A stretch of 64,000 nucleotides of DNA from Membranipora membranacea (taxonomy: Eukaryota; Bryozoa; Gymnolaemata; Cheilostomatida; Membraniporidae): the NCBI GenBank assembly GCA_914767715.1, contig OU612068.1, positions 30,814,001 through 30,878,000 on the forward strand, given 5' to 3'. Every line of letters starts with the position of its first letter. Positions within the stretch are counted from its first letter, which is position 1. Below the pieces are notes generated by a model. The model was given only the letters and a program-made list of their open reading frames with translations. It had not been told where the DNA came from and ran no database searches. The position numbers and the translations under genes were made by a program. Positions 30,301 to 45,300 of this stretch are shown in pieces.

Positions 30301-33300
30301 TTTATGTATGGTTGCTGGGATGTATTTTTCATCTTTGATTGGTCATAAAGGTACAGTAATGCTACAGCGGTCCCCTTGTTAACTTCTGTCAAGTAGCTTA
30401 CCGAGTTTTATAAAGTTGTTACTGGGACAGCAGTGAATGCATCAGATGAAAAATGCCAGATTTTTAGCTAGACCCATTTACTGACACGAGCTTTACACTG
30501 ATGTTATGTTCCACAAATAACCTACTGTATATTTTACCATTGATCCATGAATTCATATGGTAACACATTTCTTTTTCAGCCGTCTCAGACATTTAATGAG
30601 CCTGTTAGTATGCAGTTTAGTCAGCTAAAGGTGGCTTCTCTCAGATTTCTCTCCACCTTACTCTGCAGCAGTACATACACAGATATACTGGTGCTACCTA
30701 AGAGTCCGCCAGAGGAGCAAGAAAACACTGATGATGTCAAATCTGTCCTCAAAGCTGTCATGAAAATGATGACACAAAAAGCTGTACTGTTTAACCCTAT
30801 CCGTGAGTGGCCGTTGATCATTTTGGCCCTAAGTTTATGTTACAGATTGATATCAAAGATGAAGCACCAGTTTATTTCTGCTGGTTAGAGATATGGTAGT
30901 TATGACATTATTTGAATGGTTATATTCTGTTTCAGGATCACATTGCTCTCCCAGTGAGCTACAGAGAGCTATAAATGTTCTCTATCAGATGTCAATAGTG
31001 TCTGAGCATAACGCCAATCTACTCAAGAAACAAGGTATACATAGTCTAATGAAATTCAAGGTCTAATAAACCTGTCATCAACCAAGTGGGAGGTGGCTCA
31101 GTTGGTCAGAGCGCTGGACTTTAACACGCAAGTGTTGAAGGTCGTGGGCTGGAGTCCCCCTGCAGTCCACTGACTACTGGGGATTGTTTGGCCCCCAGGT
31201 GTGCTCCGACCTGCCTAGCAACTAAGAGCAAATTGGCGCAGAAATTGTGACCTCGCCCATAAGGCAACCCCCTATCTCGCCACCCATTCTCCGGGATGTG
31301 GTGAGTGACGGATCCTTGCAATTTTAACCAACATTTTAACCAACATCAGGCCGACTATTAGTATATGCCAGTAGATCCACTCAGCATGTCTTTGCTGGTT
31401 AGTTGCATTGTATTTTTCTTTTTTACTACCATGGTAACACAAATCTTGTACAACGTAACCTGGTAAACCTCATTTCACTATCAGTACCCAGACATTCATA
31501 ATAATTTCTCATATTATTCACGGAATGACTACCGCTGCGTTTCATAGTTTCCCTAACATGCTTACTATTATATTACATTGTAGAACAACTATCTAACGAG
31601 ACAGCAGAGTTGGGAATGAACTCACTGAGTGAGGAATCTCAGTCTAATTCTTCATCAGGTACCACACAATCACAGACTAACTTCCACTGGGGACAGATGG
31701 TCTACGGTAAGTATATACATTCATGTATGGGATTGTGTCTGCTTGATTGTGATTATCATAAATATGTTGTTCATATTTTAGGAGGTCTCATTGTATTTTC
31801 AAAATGTAACAACTGACGCAAAATGTAACAACATAGAGAACCAGCAGAATGTAACTGCACTCATACCCAAACAGATCATGAGAAAGGAAATCAGACCGTT
31901 AGCTTTATCTTCGAAGCCACTGAAACTGTTGAAACAGTTGATGGTTGGATTTATGGTTATCACGTTTTGGGAGTTGTTATATTTATTGTATGATGTGCTG
32001 CTACTTTGTGCGCAGTTGTCACGTTTTGTGTGCAGTTGTCACATTTTGTGTGCAGTTGTCATGTTTTGGACAGTCGTCACATGATGATCCTCAATGGGGT
32101 CAATCATCATTTTAAAGTTGTGAAATGAGTTATTTTTTTTGCAATGTAATTGAATGGCCTTAATTGTCTCTAAATAGGAGTGGAAGCTCCAAAATGGTCC
32201 TTTAGATAGCTTCCATTCTGATCCTAAATATCTATTTCCAATTAATATGGGATAATAAAGGATGCTAGAAGTGACATCCTGGTATTCCCAAGTCTTAGCG
32301 ACATCCATTAGCACTTAAATTGGCGGTCTTTATAATTCAATAATGTAGTTAAGTGTATCCATGTACATCCGTATCCATATATTATATACGTGTAGAAAAT
32401 AGCTTCAGTTTAACAAGAATTAGTCATCACCATTTTACTTAGGTGAGGTCTCAGTTCATGCTCATTTAATGATAGCAAGCCATCAATTAGCTATTTTAAG
32501 CCTGTGCTAATTGGCGAATTAAATAAACTGGGGAAATGGAAAATTAAGTATATCTGTTGTCGGAATGCAAATAATGCTATATTATAGATAATAATAATGA
32601 AAATAAATTGCAAAGCTGGGCAGAGGGGAAAATTTGGAATGCCGTAGGAGTAAAATAATAAACTTCCTGTCTGATTTCAGTCTTGATACATTGTTTATGT
32701 GTAATCATGTTGATAATTTCTGTGTGTACATGACAGGTGACAGTGAGCCGGACCTGATGTCAGATATGTCCCTGCCACAGCAGGTACAGATGAGAGAGAT
32801 TATGGAATCACCTGCTTACACTGGTCGTATATCCGCCATGTCCAGACTGTTCGGAGGTAGAAACTTACCCGGAGTGTATAGTCCTAGCAGGTCTGTATCT
32901 GTTTATGAGTCTTACTTTAGTCCCACTATGTGGGGAGGAGGGGGATGTAAATTATTGATGCACAGTGGGCTCAAGGGATGTTCTTCTTAGAAAGCTTATG
33001 TGCTGATGAGATGAATACAAAGGAAAATTTGAATGAACACAACAAACATAGTTAGATTATGCTGTAGCTGTCGTGTTGCTTTATACTAATTACTCTGTCT
33101 GTTTTAGCAGCACTGATGCCAGGTTAGATGTCGCTCTGTAAATTTTGTCAGTAATAAAAATTACACCCATCAAGCATTGCATTGATAAACTTAACGGCTT
33201 TCGCTTGCATGAGTAACTTGGCAAGAATTGTTAAGCATGTTTGGTAAAATGTTGATTGCTTGTTTTAGGTTATATGTGATACCCTTTGAGGATTGGGAGC

Positions 33301-36300
33301 TTTTTGGGTTTTGAATGTCATAAATATAGTGACAAACTTAAGACTCCAGGTTTAAAGTTAGACCTGCACATGTTTTACTGTATAATATTTTTCTGCGTTT
33401 CAAGGAAATCGGAGGTTTCACAGATGAAAATTGGTAATTTTGCATATCATATTTGGCCTATGAAAGAAATTTGATTTAATCGGTACACCAATACATCCTT
33501 CACCATTAAAACATCCAAAGCAGTGATGTGGTTAAATGGCACATTATTGGACCAGGATTCATCAGTGTAGAGAAAACCTGATTGAATTTCTGCTCAACAC
33601 CCTCAAAAACATTCGGCGGTAGTCCCTAGGCTCAATTTGAAAAATCTACAATATTTTACTTTTTCTTCCATCTTCTCCGAAAATCTCAAGCATTACACGT
33701 GATCTGGGAGGTCACTGCAATTAAATAATCGGACACTATCCATTGACTAGAAATCTATTGTCTTCTTGTCAATAAATTAACCTAATAAAAATCTGAGAAA
33801 CAAAAACAAGACCGACTCCTAACGTCATTTGAAGTTTGCCTGTATTTTTTATTCTCATATATCGGTTTGCCCCCCAAGTTCGCCCGATTCTATAAAATAA
33901 AATATTATAAACTATGACATGAAACTTGGCTTATGTATTTGTGATGCCTTTTTTTACCCCTTGCTTTGGTCCATGTGCACATTTGGAAAAGAAATATAAG
34001 TTGTTTTTGTATTGGAAATAAGTAGAAATATGTTTTTTAAGAAGATCCAAAAGAAGATTTACTCAAGGCAATAGTTCAATGGGTTAAGTAGGTCGTGAAC
34101 TTACCAGGGCTGAGATATGATTTTCACCTGTTGTAATTAGTATAGGGCACATACTAGCAGTAGGCATACTTTTGTGTGAAGGACTGAGAGAGCAATAGAA
34201 CCTCGAGAAATATCTTAAATACACCTGTTTAAAATCTGTAGTATAAATGCAATGGCATACTTTTGGGCTCTCAGTTTATTATATCTGTTAATTATCCAGG
34301 AGATCCAGTAGAACAACTCGAGGATTTAGCACAAATCCTGAGGGACAGAGAGTGACACAGAGGCAGCGGTTAGTTGAGGTTCTCGGCTACGGGCGGTCAA
34401 GGTCACCCCCGCCTGACCCTGAGAGCCCCCCTGGTGAGACAGCAGCAGCGGAAAGACCTGACAGCCCGAGCTCTCAGCCTATCATGGGTCACCTACTGGA
34501 GATGGGATTCACTGCTCCTCACATCAGAAAGGCTCTGGAGGCTATGGGTATGAAACAATCGCGCAGGAAATTCATTTATGTTTTCTATAATATGTTGCCT
34601 CTCATCGATTTCATGTGTAGCGATACAAGATGCTTCATTACAAATTTGATACCAAGACATGAATTTTTTAAGCAGAATTAACCCAGCAAATGATTTTGAA
34701 TTTTACCAATTACTCCCAAGTTTCTCATTTGAACAGTGATTGTGACATGAGGTCATATTTTGTCTTAAATACAGGTGTAACAGGAGAGGTGACTGCGCAT
34801 GCTAAAAATAACTTAGCTACATGGATGCTGGAACATCCATTAGAAGATGGGGAGGGGGAGGAGCCGCCCCCTGCCGTAGTCAGATCCAGTAGAAGAGAGA
34901 CTTCATTAGAAGAGAGAAGAGAGGAAGGGAGGAGGAGACTTAGGGCTTACGGTGAAGCGAGAAGTTCCGGTGAGTTGTCAGCTAATAAGCACCTTTGGGT
35001 TTTTGTATTATTCCCTTGTGCATTTAAGTCAGATGAAAGGGTAAGGACTGTTTTGATCAGGAACAGAGTTCGACTCGGTGCTTGAGATGAAACAGGATAC
35101 AGGATGTTGAGATGTGGGAACTTTGTGAAATTATGTTAATATTGTTGCATATGTAGACATATATGTTAACTGATCATGTATTGATGACTTACACAGCTGC
35201 AGACTTGACTACCACACCGCCTACTCTGCGTCGACGACGTCGCGCTGCAGGAGATGTATTTACTGCTGCCTCTCAGAGCAGCAGTAGAGATACAGACAGA
35301 CAGTCAGGTGAGACTGAGGAGGAGGATCAGACTAGAGGTCTGGTGGCTGCCGAGCAGAGCCAGATGAGAGGTCCTCTGTATGATTTCTTTGTCAGGTAAG
35401 AGTCTAACCCTGATCCACATAACTTTTATAAGCAGTTGTGGGAAACACCTGTAACTTTTAACGCGTTGGTTTATTAAGTGCTTCTTATCAGATAAAATTG
35501 CTGAGAACATAACTGATGTAAAAGCGCTTGTTTGGAGTTGTTGAGACTGATTAGGTGACAGCATGATACACGTGTGATTAGGTGGCTCATCGAAAAAATA
35601 TTGCTACACTATGCAAATATCCTATTTTTTTCAGGATTCGTTCTCAGATGGGATTACCTAACGATATACCAGATCTAGACAACTCCGATTCTAATGCTGA
35701 TGATGACCTCTTCAAAACTTCTAGATGGAAGCCGACTGATGCTTCAATGCTTCTTGGTATGTCCCTTTTTTGTCTACAAAAATAGCTATATAGTGGTGAT
35801 TTACTTGTTCGTGCTTGGTACTCATGGACAGGCTAATAAACTGCTAGTAACCATAGACTTCATTATTAGGTCTATGCCAGTTTTCCCTTAGGATTCTTAT
35901 ATCTTACTGTTTCATGACACAGATATGAAATGTATTTGCCAGCTTTCCTTCCCAATTAATAGCCACCATTTTACCTGCATGACCTGATTTAGCTGATGAT
36001 ATCGGAGTTAGTCCTATGACAAACCCTGAGGAGGAGATGATGGAGAATGAGATGGTAAAGTGTGAGTTCTGTACTACTCCATATGTACCTGCTATGGAAT
36101 ACATGCAACACATGAAACAGCTACATCCTGGCTGTGCAGGTATGTGGTTATCTAAAAACACTCAAACGTTGTCTACTACCAATTAATCAATTCCAATTGC
36201 TGACAACTTTAGTTTTCTCAATATAAGCACATATATCACTATATTAAGCTGACAGAAAGGAAATTACAGAATGTGCCTTTTTGGAATCATTATCGTCATT

Positions 36301-39300
36301 TGTATGGCTCAGATTCTTACTGTGTTACTTTATAGCTATAATGGATATAGCACCATGTAACGAGTATACATGTCACTGCGGTATGACAGATCCGAGTGGA
36401 TCTTATATTCTCTGTGATTTATGCTGGATGAGATATAAACACACTACCAATCTACAGAAGTCTGATCTAGAGAAAAGAGTTCGTCTCGTGGCTAAACTAA
36501 GAAAGGAGTGCTCAGACCTAGTGGGTCCTGTACCACATACAGGTGAGATAAGGCTTTGCTGCTCTTAAGTTCTCGCGTCTTAATTGTTACAAGTAGTTAA
36601 TTTCATCAAAATCCTGTGATTCGTTTATCTCCAATTAATTTAGCTCGACCCGTCAGAGCAGTTATTATTCAGCCTGCCCTTATGTGACAGTTTTGTTTGA
36701 TTATATCTTGTATGATTCTTTAGATAATATAGATATTCTGTCATCTGGTGGAGAAGATGCTAACATATTCAGTAAGACTGAGGGCTTTGATGGGCTTGTC
36801 AGACACTCACTAGGGCTCAGTGAGCACCGCCCTGTACCAGAGCCTGCGGCGTTCTCAGAAAGAGATCCGCTAGGAGAAAAGATGGCCTCCACTTCAGCGT
36901 CGCATGATTACATCGCTCAGCTAGGTGAGGTCAAGCTAGACTAGATACTATAATTTATGGAAGAACATTGAATAGTTATGAAGTATGGCATAAGTGCATA
37001 TAAGTACTTCTTGGAAATTTCTTTATAACATGTTCATAATGATGTTATTGCTGCACTTGTTTTTCTGTAGAATCTGGATTGAGTAATGGGGCCGGTAGTA
37101 AGCGTCCCACCTCAAACTCAGGTAGGATACTGGGCGAGCAGGCTAGAGATCTGATGGATCAGTATGATAGAGGGTTAGCACTAAGAAGGGCCACACAGGC
37201 ATCTGAGATTCTCCTCGCAAGAAACACCATCATGAAAGTCTTATCTATCCTCTGTATTAGGTAAGAACTACCTACCTTAGCTAATCAGCTATATGTTTTC
37301 CTTGTTCTGTTAATTCATAAGCTGTGTTTTCGTTAACAAGGAATGATTTTGTTGCACATTTGAATTACAACTTAGGCCCCAGGGAAAAGCGTAAATAGAA
37401 AGACAAAAACATCCCCAAAGAGTCATGATCTAGTAGCACAATGTTTTGAATACTTCTTTCGCGATTGTCAGTTCTCCATTATGTAAGGCAACTCCCTAGT
37501 TTTACACATTCTACATAACACAGCAGGGAGGGTGGGCCCACGGTCTGTATATACATTTGCTAAAACTGAATGCAGGTAACTTATTGAACCTGGTTCTGAT
37601 TAATCCTATCTACATATTTTATTTTCACAGTAGAGAAAAGTCGGCCCTGGCGGAGGGACTACAGGAGATACAGTTATGTGATATAAAGCTGGTAGTTAAG
37701 TTGATGTGTCTCTGTGCGTCTGGCAATATGACGCCTAGTGATCGTAAAGATAAGCAGACATTGTCTTACCTCGCCACAGCTATAGCTACTCTCGCTCAGA
37801 GTAACACCACAGCATCTAAACTGCTGCTCAATGTCTGCTCCAAGGTGAGGCACTGGTGCTCATGTTAAATGTTATCGTGTAAACATTGGGTCTAATTTTT
37901 ATGTGCTGTCTGATCAGTGTGAGTTTGGAGTTTATTTTGACCCTATAATTTTAAATGTGTGCAAGTTATTCCATAACCCGCGGAAGAGTTCCTGTTCGAT
38001 TTACCTTGTAGGAGCTACTGTTGGCTAGTTTTGGGTTACACATGAAGTTAGGACCTGATATTAGGAGTAATCTCTCCTCGACTAGTGTGCTATCAGATAC
38101 TGAGTGTAACTCACCTAACTTTGCTGTCACACAGTCACTAGTTAGTCTGATGGTACAATCTACTGAATCTCTCAATACAGATCAACCACCTCAGCAATGT
38201 AAGACATTATAAGTATATATAACTCAACATTGCTAATGCCAGCACTACATTTGATGATGTTTGCCGTTTGTAGGAGGTGGCTCAGTTGGTTAGAGCGCCG
38301 GACTTCAACACGCAAGTGTTGAAGCTCATGGGTTCGAATCCCACTGCAGTCCAACTTCTACTGGGGATTGGTTGGTCCCCCAGGTGTGCTCCGACCTGCC
38401 TGCAAACAGAGTGCAACTTGGTGCAGATATTGCGTCCTCGCCAATAAGGCAATAATATTTTGCCGCCCATGCCTCGGGATGGGCGAGTGATAAGACATCG
38501 GATTTTAATCAACCTATTAATCGAACTAGGTTACGCTCCTTGTACAAAATAACTAATATTTGGATTGATTGAGACTTCAATAAAATCCTCTTGTCTGGAC
38601 ATCACAGCTTTATGACATGTAATATTTACAGACCCTGTGACTTCTAGTCCACTGAGAGCTACTGCCTCAGAATGTCCGGCTACTCTACAGCTTACTAATG
38701 GACTAGCGGCTTGTGTATTATCAGCTAGACTCAGTGCCAGCCACAGAGAATGGGCAGCTAAACAGCTTGTCAGGGCTCTCTCTCGTCTAGGTGAGTCTCT
38801 GTGCGGTATTAAGTTTTGGAGGTGGTGTCAGGATTGATCCAATGGTCAAGGGAATAAACTTGAATTGAGGTCTGTCGACAATTCCAAGCGCCACATATCA
38901 TTTATTCTAGCCAGTAGCCAGTAGCCAGTAGCCAGTAGCCAGTAGCCAGGCCTTGTGTTTGCTCACTTTGATATGAGTAGAAGCCCGATTGAGTACCTGT
39001 GTGCTAGAGCGGCAGGGGAAGACATTTTTTCGCATGCATCAACTTTTGGCTGGCAAAGAATTAAATTCTAATGGGTTTTCAGCATCACTAACCTTCCTCA
39101 TGCGTCCTTTTGAAAATGAGGCAACAGATAAGCCCTGACAAATTTTTTGATGGGTGAATATGAAGGCGACTAACAAAGTATGATATTTTGTAGTTGCATC
39201 TGGACATGAGCAGACACAGAACACACTACCACCACTTCTGGCTGATCTACAATCAGACCTACCTCAGTGTCCCTCTATAGAGCTAGAGGCTCATCAGAAC

Positions 39301-42300
39301 AAGATTACAGAGTGTGTCTGGAACGCCAACAAGAACCAGCTCGCTACTGCGTGAGTCTCTCAAGTAATTAATAAATTGAAAGAAAAATTGAACTAAATTG
39401 GAACTAACCAGGGCAGAGGGTCAATTCCTACCACCAGCTGTATAACCAGGTGCCTCAGGGATTCACTGATTTCACTAGCTGAGCCTTCCGTAAAAGCAAC
39501 CCTTGTCTCGGCTATATTGGCGCCTTACAGTCTGTGTTAAAATCATACAACAGGAAAAGAATCACTCTGCCACAAACTGCGAAACTTTTGTGGTGAGATC
39601 ATACTATACCTTCTTATCTTACAGAGCATGTGATGGTACGGTACGAATCTGGTCTCTACCTAACACCAATCATCAGTTCTTACAGCACACCTGTGTGTTT
39701 GAGAAGGGAGACGATCGCCGTGATGAGGAGATTAACGGCTCTCAAATCAGTAACCTAGTGTGGAGCAGCAACGGTAAACTGATTGCTGCAAGCTCGGAAA
39801 ATATCATCAATGTTTGGGCTCTAGCAGGTATGATGTGATATTGACTGGTATATAACTGACATGAGGATATATGCAGGCTTAGATGGCCAAACACCTCCAT
39901 TATTCTCAGCATGTGTCTAAATACTCTAATCCCAATTTGTTTAGATCGTGAAGAGTGAGATACTTTTCAGTTTTGCTCAAACAGGATCAGTAAGCCAAGT
40001 AATCTCAGTATGTTTTGAGTCCACAGTTGAAACTAATAAAAGAGAATGTATTGATGGATATGATTCTGCTGGTTGATTATGATTTTTATATTTTGTCTTA
40101 CAGGTAACAGGACACAGGTGAAGGTTAGATCCAGTGTAGTATCGGCCATGTGTTTCCCTATAGATAAAGGATTCATGGACGGACACCTGGGTCTGAGTAT
40201 GGAGGTTATGATTGTGGGTCATCTTGATGGCTCTGTATGCTGTATAGAAATACTGGACAGTACAACATACAATATACAGACTGTGGATAAAGCTACAAGA
40301 CAAAATGGTGATTAACAACGCAGATTTATTTTATTTGGATGTGTATGCTCATATCCTCTGATACAAACATTAGCAAGTATCTGGCCCTACACAAGGCCAT
40401 TCATGTACAATTGCAGGATTCAATTTATTATTTTTGATAAGGTCACAAGGTCAGTAATCCTACAGTCGACAACTTGTAAAAGTCTCATAAAGTAATCCAG
40501 CGAGGCAGCTTGTTTAAAAGGACACACTGAAAGGACACTGTGAACACTTCTTTAATAGACCAGTCCTGTTGGTTATCATATTGACATAGTGTACAATGTG
40601 GATGATCTGTTGACAGCGTCAGTGAGATGTCTGAGCTGGTTCAGTGAAGAGAAGAGATTTGCTGCTGGATACTCAGATGGACAGGTGTGGTTAGCTCATA
40701 AGGATAATTACTCTACTACTCAGGAGATTAGGATCGTCGCTCACGAGGTATGTTGTATTGATTATAGACTATTATTTCAACAAGCCATTACTCACAGTTT
40801 GACCTGTATACAGCGCATACAGGGTGAAATCGTCATACATGACAGCGTGTTCAACTGCCCATCCTTGGTTCTGTCAGTGAAAATACAAAATACAGAGGCA
40901 GTATTGAGTGACAGGGCAAGGGTTATCTTATTCATGACACATACCAAAATTGGGAAGACAACTCTTCTTTATATTAATTGGAATGAAATGTAGTGTTTTA
41001 TGTTGAAGCTTCATGGGAATGGCCCAATCTGGTGCTCACGATGCAGCTACAATTGAACATTATCAATATTTGTACAATCGATCATATCTAAAATCCTAGA
41101 CATTATGTAACATATTCTATAGGGTCATGAACTATACAAATGCATACCACAACTGATGTTAGTGGCAGTTCGGCGAAATACTGACTGACTGAGTGACAAT
41201 TTAAAGCACATTAGAAGCAGAGAATAGCTGCACCAGCCATATTGTTATTGAATCTCTGTGGGTTTTAATTGTTCTCTATCACGCTGTGTGATCAACAAAC
41301 ATAAAAATAGAATTGAGTCAATAATTAGGCAGACTAAACAGTTTCAAACTTGTGCAATATAATTTGAGCAAATGCACAGATGACATCTCAAGTTATATCC
41401 ATAAGATGGGCACACTGGTGAAAAAATAAGTAGAAAGTAATGATTTAGATTAGAGTAAGCGTATTTACCCTGCAAGGATATATTGGCAATTAGATGAAAA
41501 ATCTGATTCAATGGAAAAAAACTTTTGCCTGATTACCACCTAAAATCACTTGTTTTTTATATATCAAATATAAAATATGATTTCGGCCAACCGATGTGGG
41601 ATTTTGTCCTGTTACAGTCTTTATCTGTGAATGATTTACCCATAAGACTTGGTGTGAAGAAACTGGAGGGATGATTTGCAGATTTGACATGTTTGGTATT
41701 ACCAGTAGGTCTACATACCACGGAAACCATATTTATTTTTCTTGATTATTGTTGATTGTCTTTTGTGTGAGATCACTGCGGAGTTTTCCTCCCCCGACGT
41801 CCTCCTCATCACATATAGGTATTTGCTCAGTTTTTACTTCCTTGACTCCAGATGGTGCCTTATCAATTCCAGTTGTATTTTTTGCTAGTATTTTGTCACA
41901 CTTGGATAATTGACTGCGCTGTAATAAGAGCCTAACATTCTCAGCTCCGCGCCCCGCTCTGCTTCCTACTGAAGCTGTCTCTCCCCACTTTCCCTGTAAC
42001 TGTTTGTTACACCTGAGGAGCAGCCTAAGCAGGTGTTTCCTGAACTGTCGGCCTGTAGCCAGATATAAGAATAGTTTACACGCGTATCTTGAGAAGGAGA
42101 CAACTTCTACTACAGTCTTTGCAGTCATGTATCCCATAAACCTTCTCACTGCGATGTTACCTTCAGCTTCCTCGGCAGTGCGGATATTTGGCTGCTCAAA
42201 TGCCTAAAAGAGAAGTATATTCTCTGATTAAACAGTTAATCGTGAGTTTGCTTTGTAATGACTCATTCCACTACTGGCCTCCTACGGGATCTCTCGCTTG

Positions 42301-45300
42301 TACTCAAAGCTTAGATATGTCACACTTCTGATCTCTTTAGTTACACTTAAGTAACTAGATTCCACTTTAAGCTCAGACATTCCTGTCGATCAATGTTCAA
42401 AAGTCTTCATAGCAGAAATTAATTACAAGAATTAATTAGCTGATTTCTCAGGACTCGACTGGCTGACCCTCACAAACTGCTAACCAGGTTCACATATTAT
42501 CAATAAATTGATATTTATGTTTATACTATCAGGTGGGAGAGGAAATCATAACCACCATAAAATTTGTATCTACTGCGTATGAACACGTACTCAAATACAG
42601 TATGATTATTGTATATGACGTACATGTATACATTTTGTAGTAAACAAAATTCGTTGGGGGCAGTACCTATGTATCGATTCACCAGATTGCCGTATTCCAT
42701 GTATAATGATAGCACTCATTCATTTAGCAGGTGTAAGTATGGGTGTTGAGTTCCTTCTAGTCAACGCCCAACCTCGCCCATGCAAAACAGAACACGGTAT
42801 GTTTCATTCAAATCAAGAGTGTTCAGATTACAATTTGGTAGAAAGTTGCTTATAAAAGGCATGGCCCATGCAACAATGGCAGATTGGTCTGAAAAAGAAG
42901 AGGTCTTATCTACACTACAAAATTGAACTTTGACAAGATAAATTGAGATGAAACATTTTTGATTCTGATTAATGTGTTGAATTATGCCTCAAATTATAAT
43001 ACCTGTTTTAATCCAAGGACGACAGTGGCAGGTATTTCTGTACAGATCCAGTATAAGGATACGACTAATAACATGACAGTGGTGGCTCCGTGTCCTCTGG
43101 GCTTCTTCTTTATTGAGCCTCGTACACTGGAATAATGTCTGACCAACTGTACCTTTCCCTGGCGTGTCACCTGTGAAAATAATATAATATAATAATATAA
43201 TATTATATAAATACATGTAATACGATGATAATAGAGGGACCAATTTGTTTTTAACTGTGGACATGATCCAGAAGAGTTGTTTTTGGCTTGTTGTTTGCTT
43301 TTAAGCAGTCTAAAATTGGCGAATAAATCTCTGCAAAGAGCATAACTTACAGCTGCTGCTATATGGCTCTGCTATTTGCAAAATTGAAATAATCCTCAAT
43401 GTTATATTGATCAATGAGCTACAGTATTTTCTTAGCTATATTTAGACTAAGGAGTTCCTGTTACAATTATGTATGAGGAAAATCTGTGCGCGTCTTATCC
43501 CTACTCCTAGCTGTGTCCTTCAAGAGAAAACAAGGTCAGCATGAAACCCTGCAGCGGGATTCTGTAGGCTTAGGTGTTATTCAAATTGCAATACATATGA
43601 TTATAAGAAATGACCAAACACTTGCTGACGTTTGTATATTGTAAATTATATAATTGAATGTGTCTCACTGCAAGCTTTGGAGTTATGCATAAGTAACTTG
43701 AAGGATAAGCTGTAATAATCTTTGGGTGCATTTAGCTCCTTAGAAATATACCTTGTAAAAATAAATGACATTGAAAAGTTTCCACCGTCAAATTGAAACC
43801 CTGCATATGCATAAAAGTGATATTCAAAACATTTTCCACAGTACTCCATATACATGCCTCAATCCCAAGTTATCCCATGGTGTCCATTGTTCCTAATTTG
43901 CTTATTAGGAATTTTAATTACCATTACAATCTGTGACTTATTTTGAGTAATGCTAATGAGTGCTCATCAGATTTCTATGCTGGAGATAAATTGGGGTTAA
44001 ATGCCTTCAACAGAAATCAGCTGCTAAGCATCGAAAACATCATTGGAAACCCGCTATGCAAAAAGAATGCATTTAAGTTTAAAAGTCCAGAGATATTTGG
44101 AGAAGTATGGATAATTTTACAAGCAGCAATCACTGCATGTATCACCTCTTACGTGTTCATCTACCTACGCCCACTACTTGAGGGGTGATCAAATATAGCT
44201 AACAGTTTACTAATTCTGAATTGATATGAGATCAGTACATGCCCGTTTCACTGAGATTGCACCATGATTGTATTTATATGTTTTGATGATATTACTATAT
44301 GATATTAAACTATGATATTACCGCGTATATGACTCTCAAGTTAAGTATCAGGCAGGATATGGGCACAGCACCAAACAATATCATCTCAATAGTCCACGTC
44401 CAGACTGACCAGAAAGACTTAGTTTCCCCAACAAGAAGGGAGCTTCTCACTGTACAGAGTCTACCACCCGCTCCATCATCGAGCAAGGTGAAGAAATAAG
44501 CCTGAGGGGAGCTGAGAGCTATCACAAATAACATCACACCTACAATACAATACCACAAATGACATTACTCATGTGATTAAATGTCACAAAAATATGATCA
44601 CACCTACAATACAATATCACAAATATTGCAAGCCAACAAGACAATGTCACAAATATCATTACTTATGTCATTAAATGTCACAAATATGATCACACCTACA
44701 ATACAATATCACAAATATTGCAAGCCAACAAGACAATGTCACAAATATCATTACTTATGTCATTAAATGTCACAAATATGATCACACCTACAATACAATA
44801 TCACAAATATTGCAAGCCAACAATACAATGGCACAAATATCATTAGGTATGTGGCGCAGTATCACACATATTGTTGCACAGTAGCGCAATATCACCACAC
44901 CTTCATTACAGTAACACAAATATCACTAAACCTATGATATCATCCAATATCACAAATATCACTGAGCCTATAGTATCATCAAATATCACAAATGTGTGAT
45001 ACAAATTCACAATTAAAATGTCATGTTCGCACACAAGCACCTTAGGACATTTAATATAAGCACAGGAACTATTCATATCATCAAGCTGTGTATCTTAATA
45101 AGTAATAAAGTATATGAGTTTGCCCTGATCCCAGATAATAATGTGAAGCGCAGTGTCTCAAAATCCAGCAGAATTACCAAATACAGCATCTAAGTTTCAA
45201 TTCACTCCACATGTTACAGCAGCCTATTCTTTGAAAAGTAAATACTCAGAAATATTGAACATCGTTAATCTTTACTGCTTGTCAATTATGTTATTCCTTT

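Noticed and set aside
31088-31170. tRNA gene
   Set aside because: A and B boxes are present, but the anticodon arm is not tRNA-like (long symmetric hairpin), and the sequence continues into a body shared with a second copy; it is a SINE.
32039-32314. Small minus-strand gene of 91 codons
   Set aside because: No exon signals, composition or motif supports it; it overlaps the 20-bp repeat cluster.
38273-38355. tRNA gene
   Set aside because: Same reason as the copy at 31088; the intact B box belongs to a SINE promoter.
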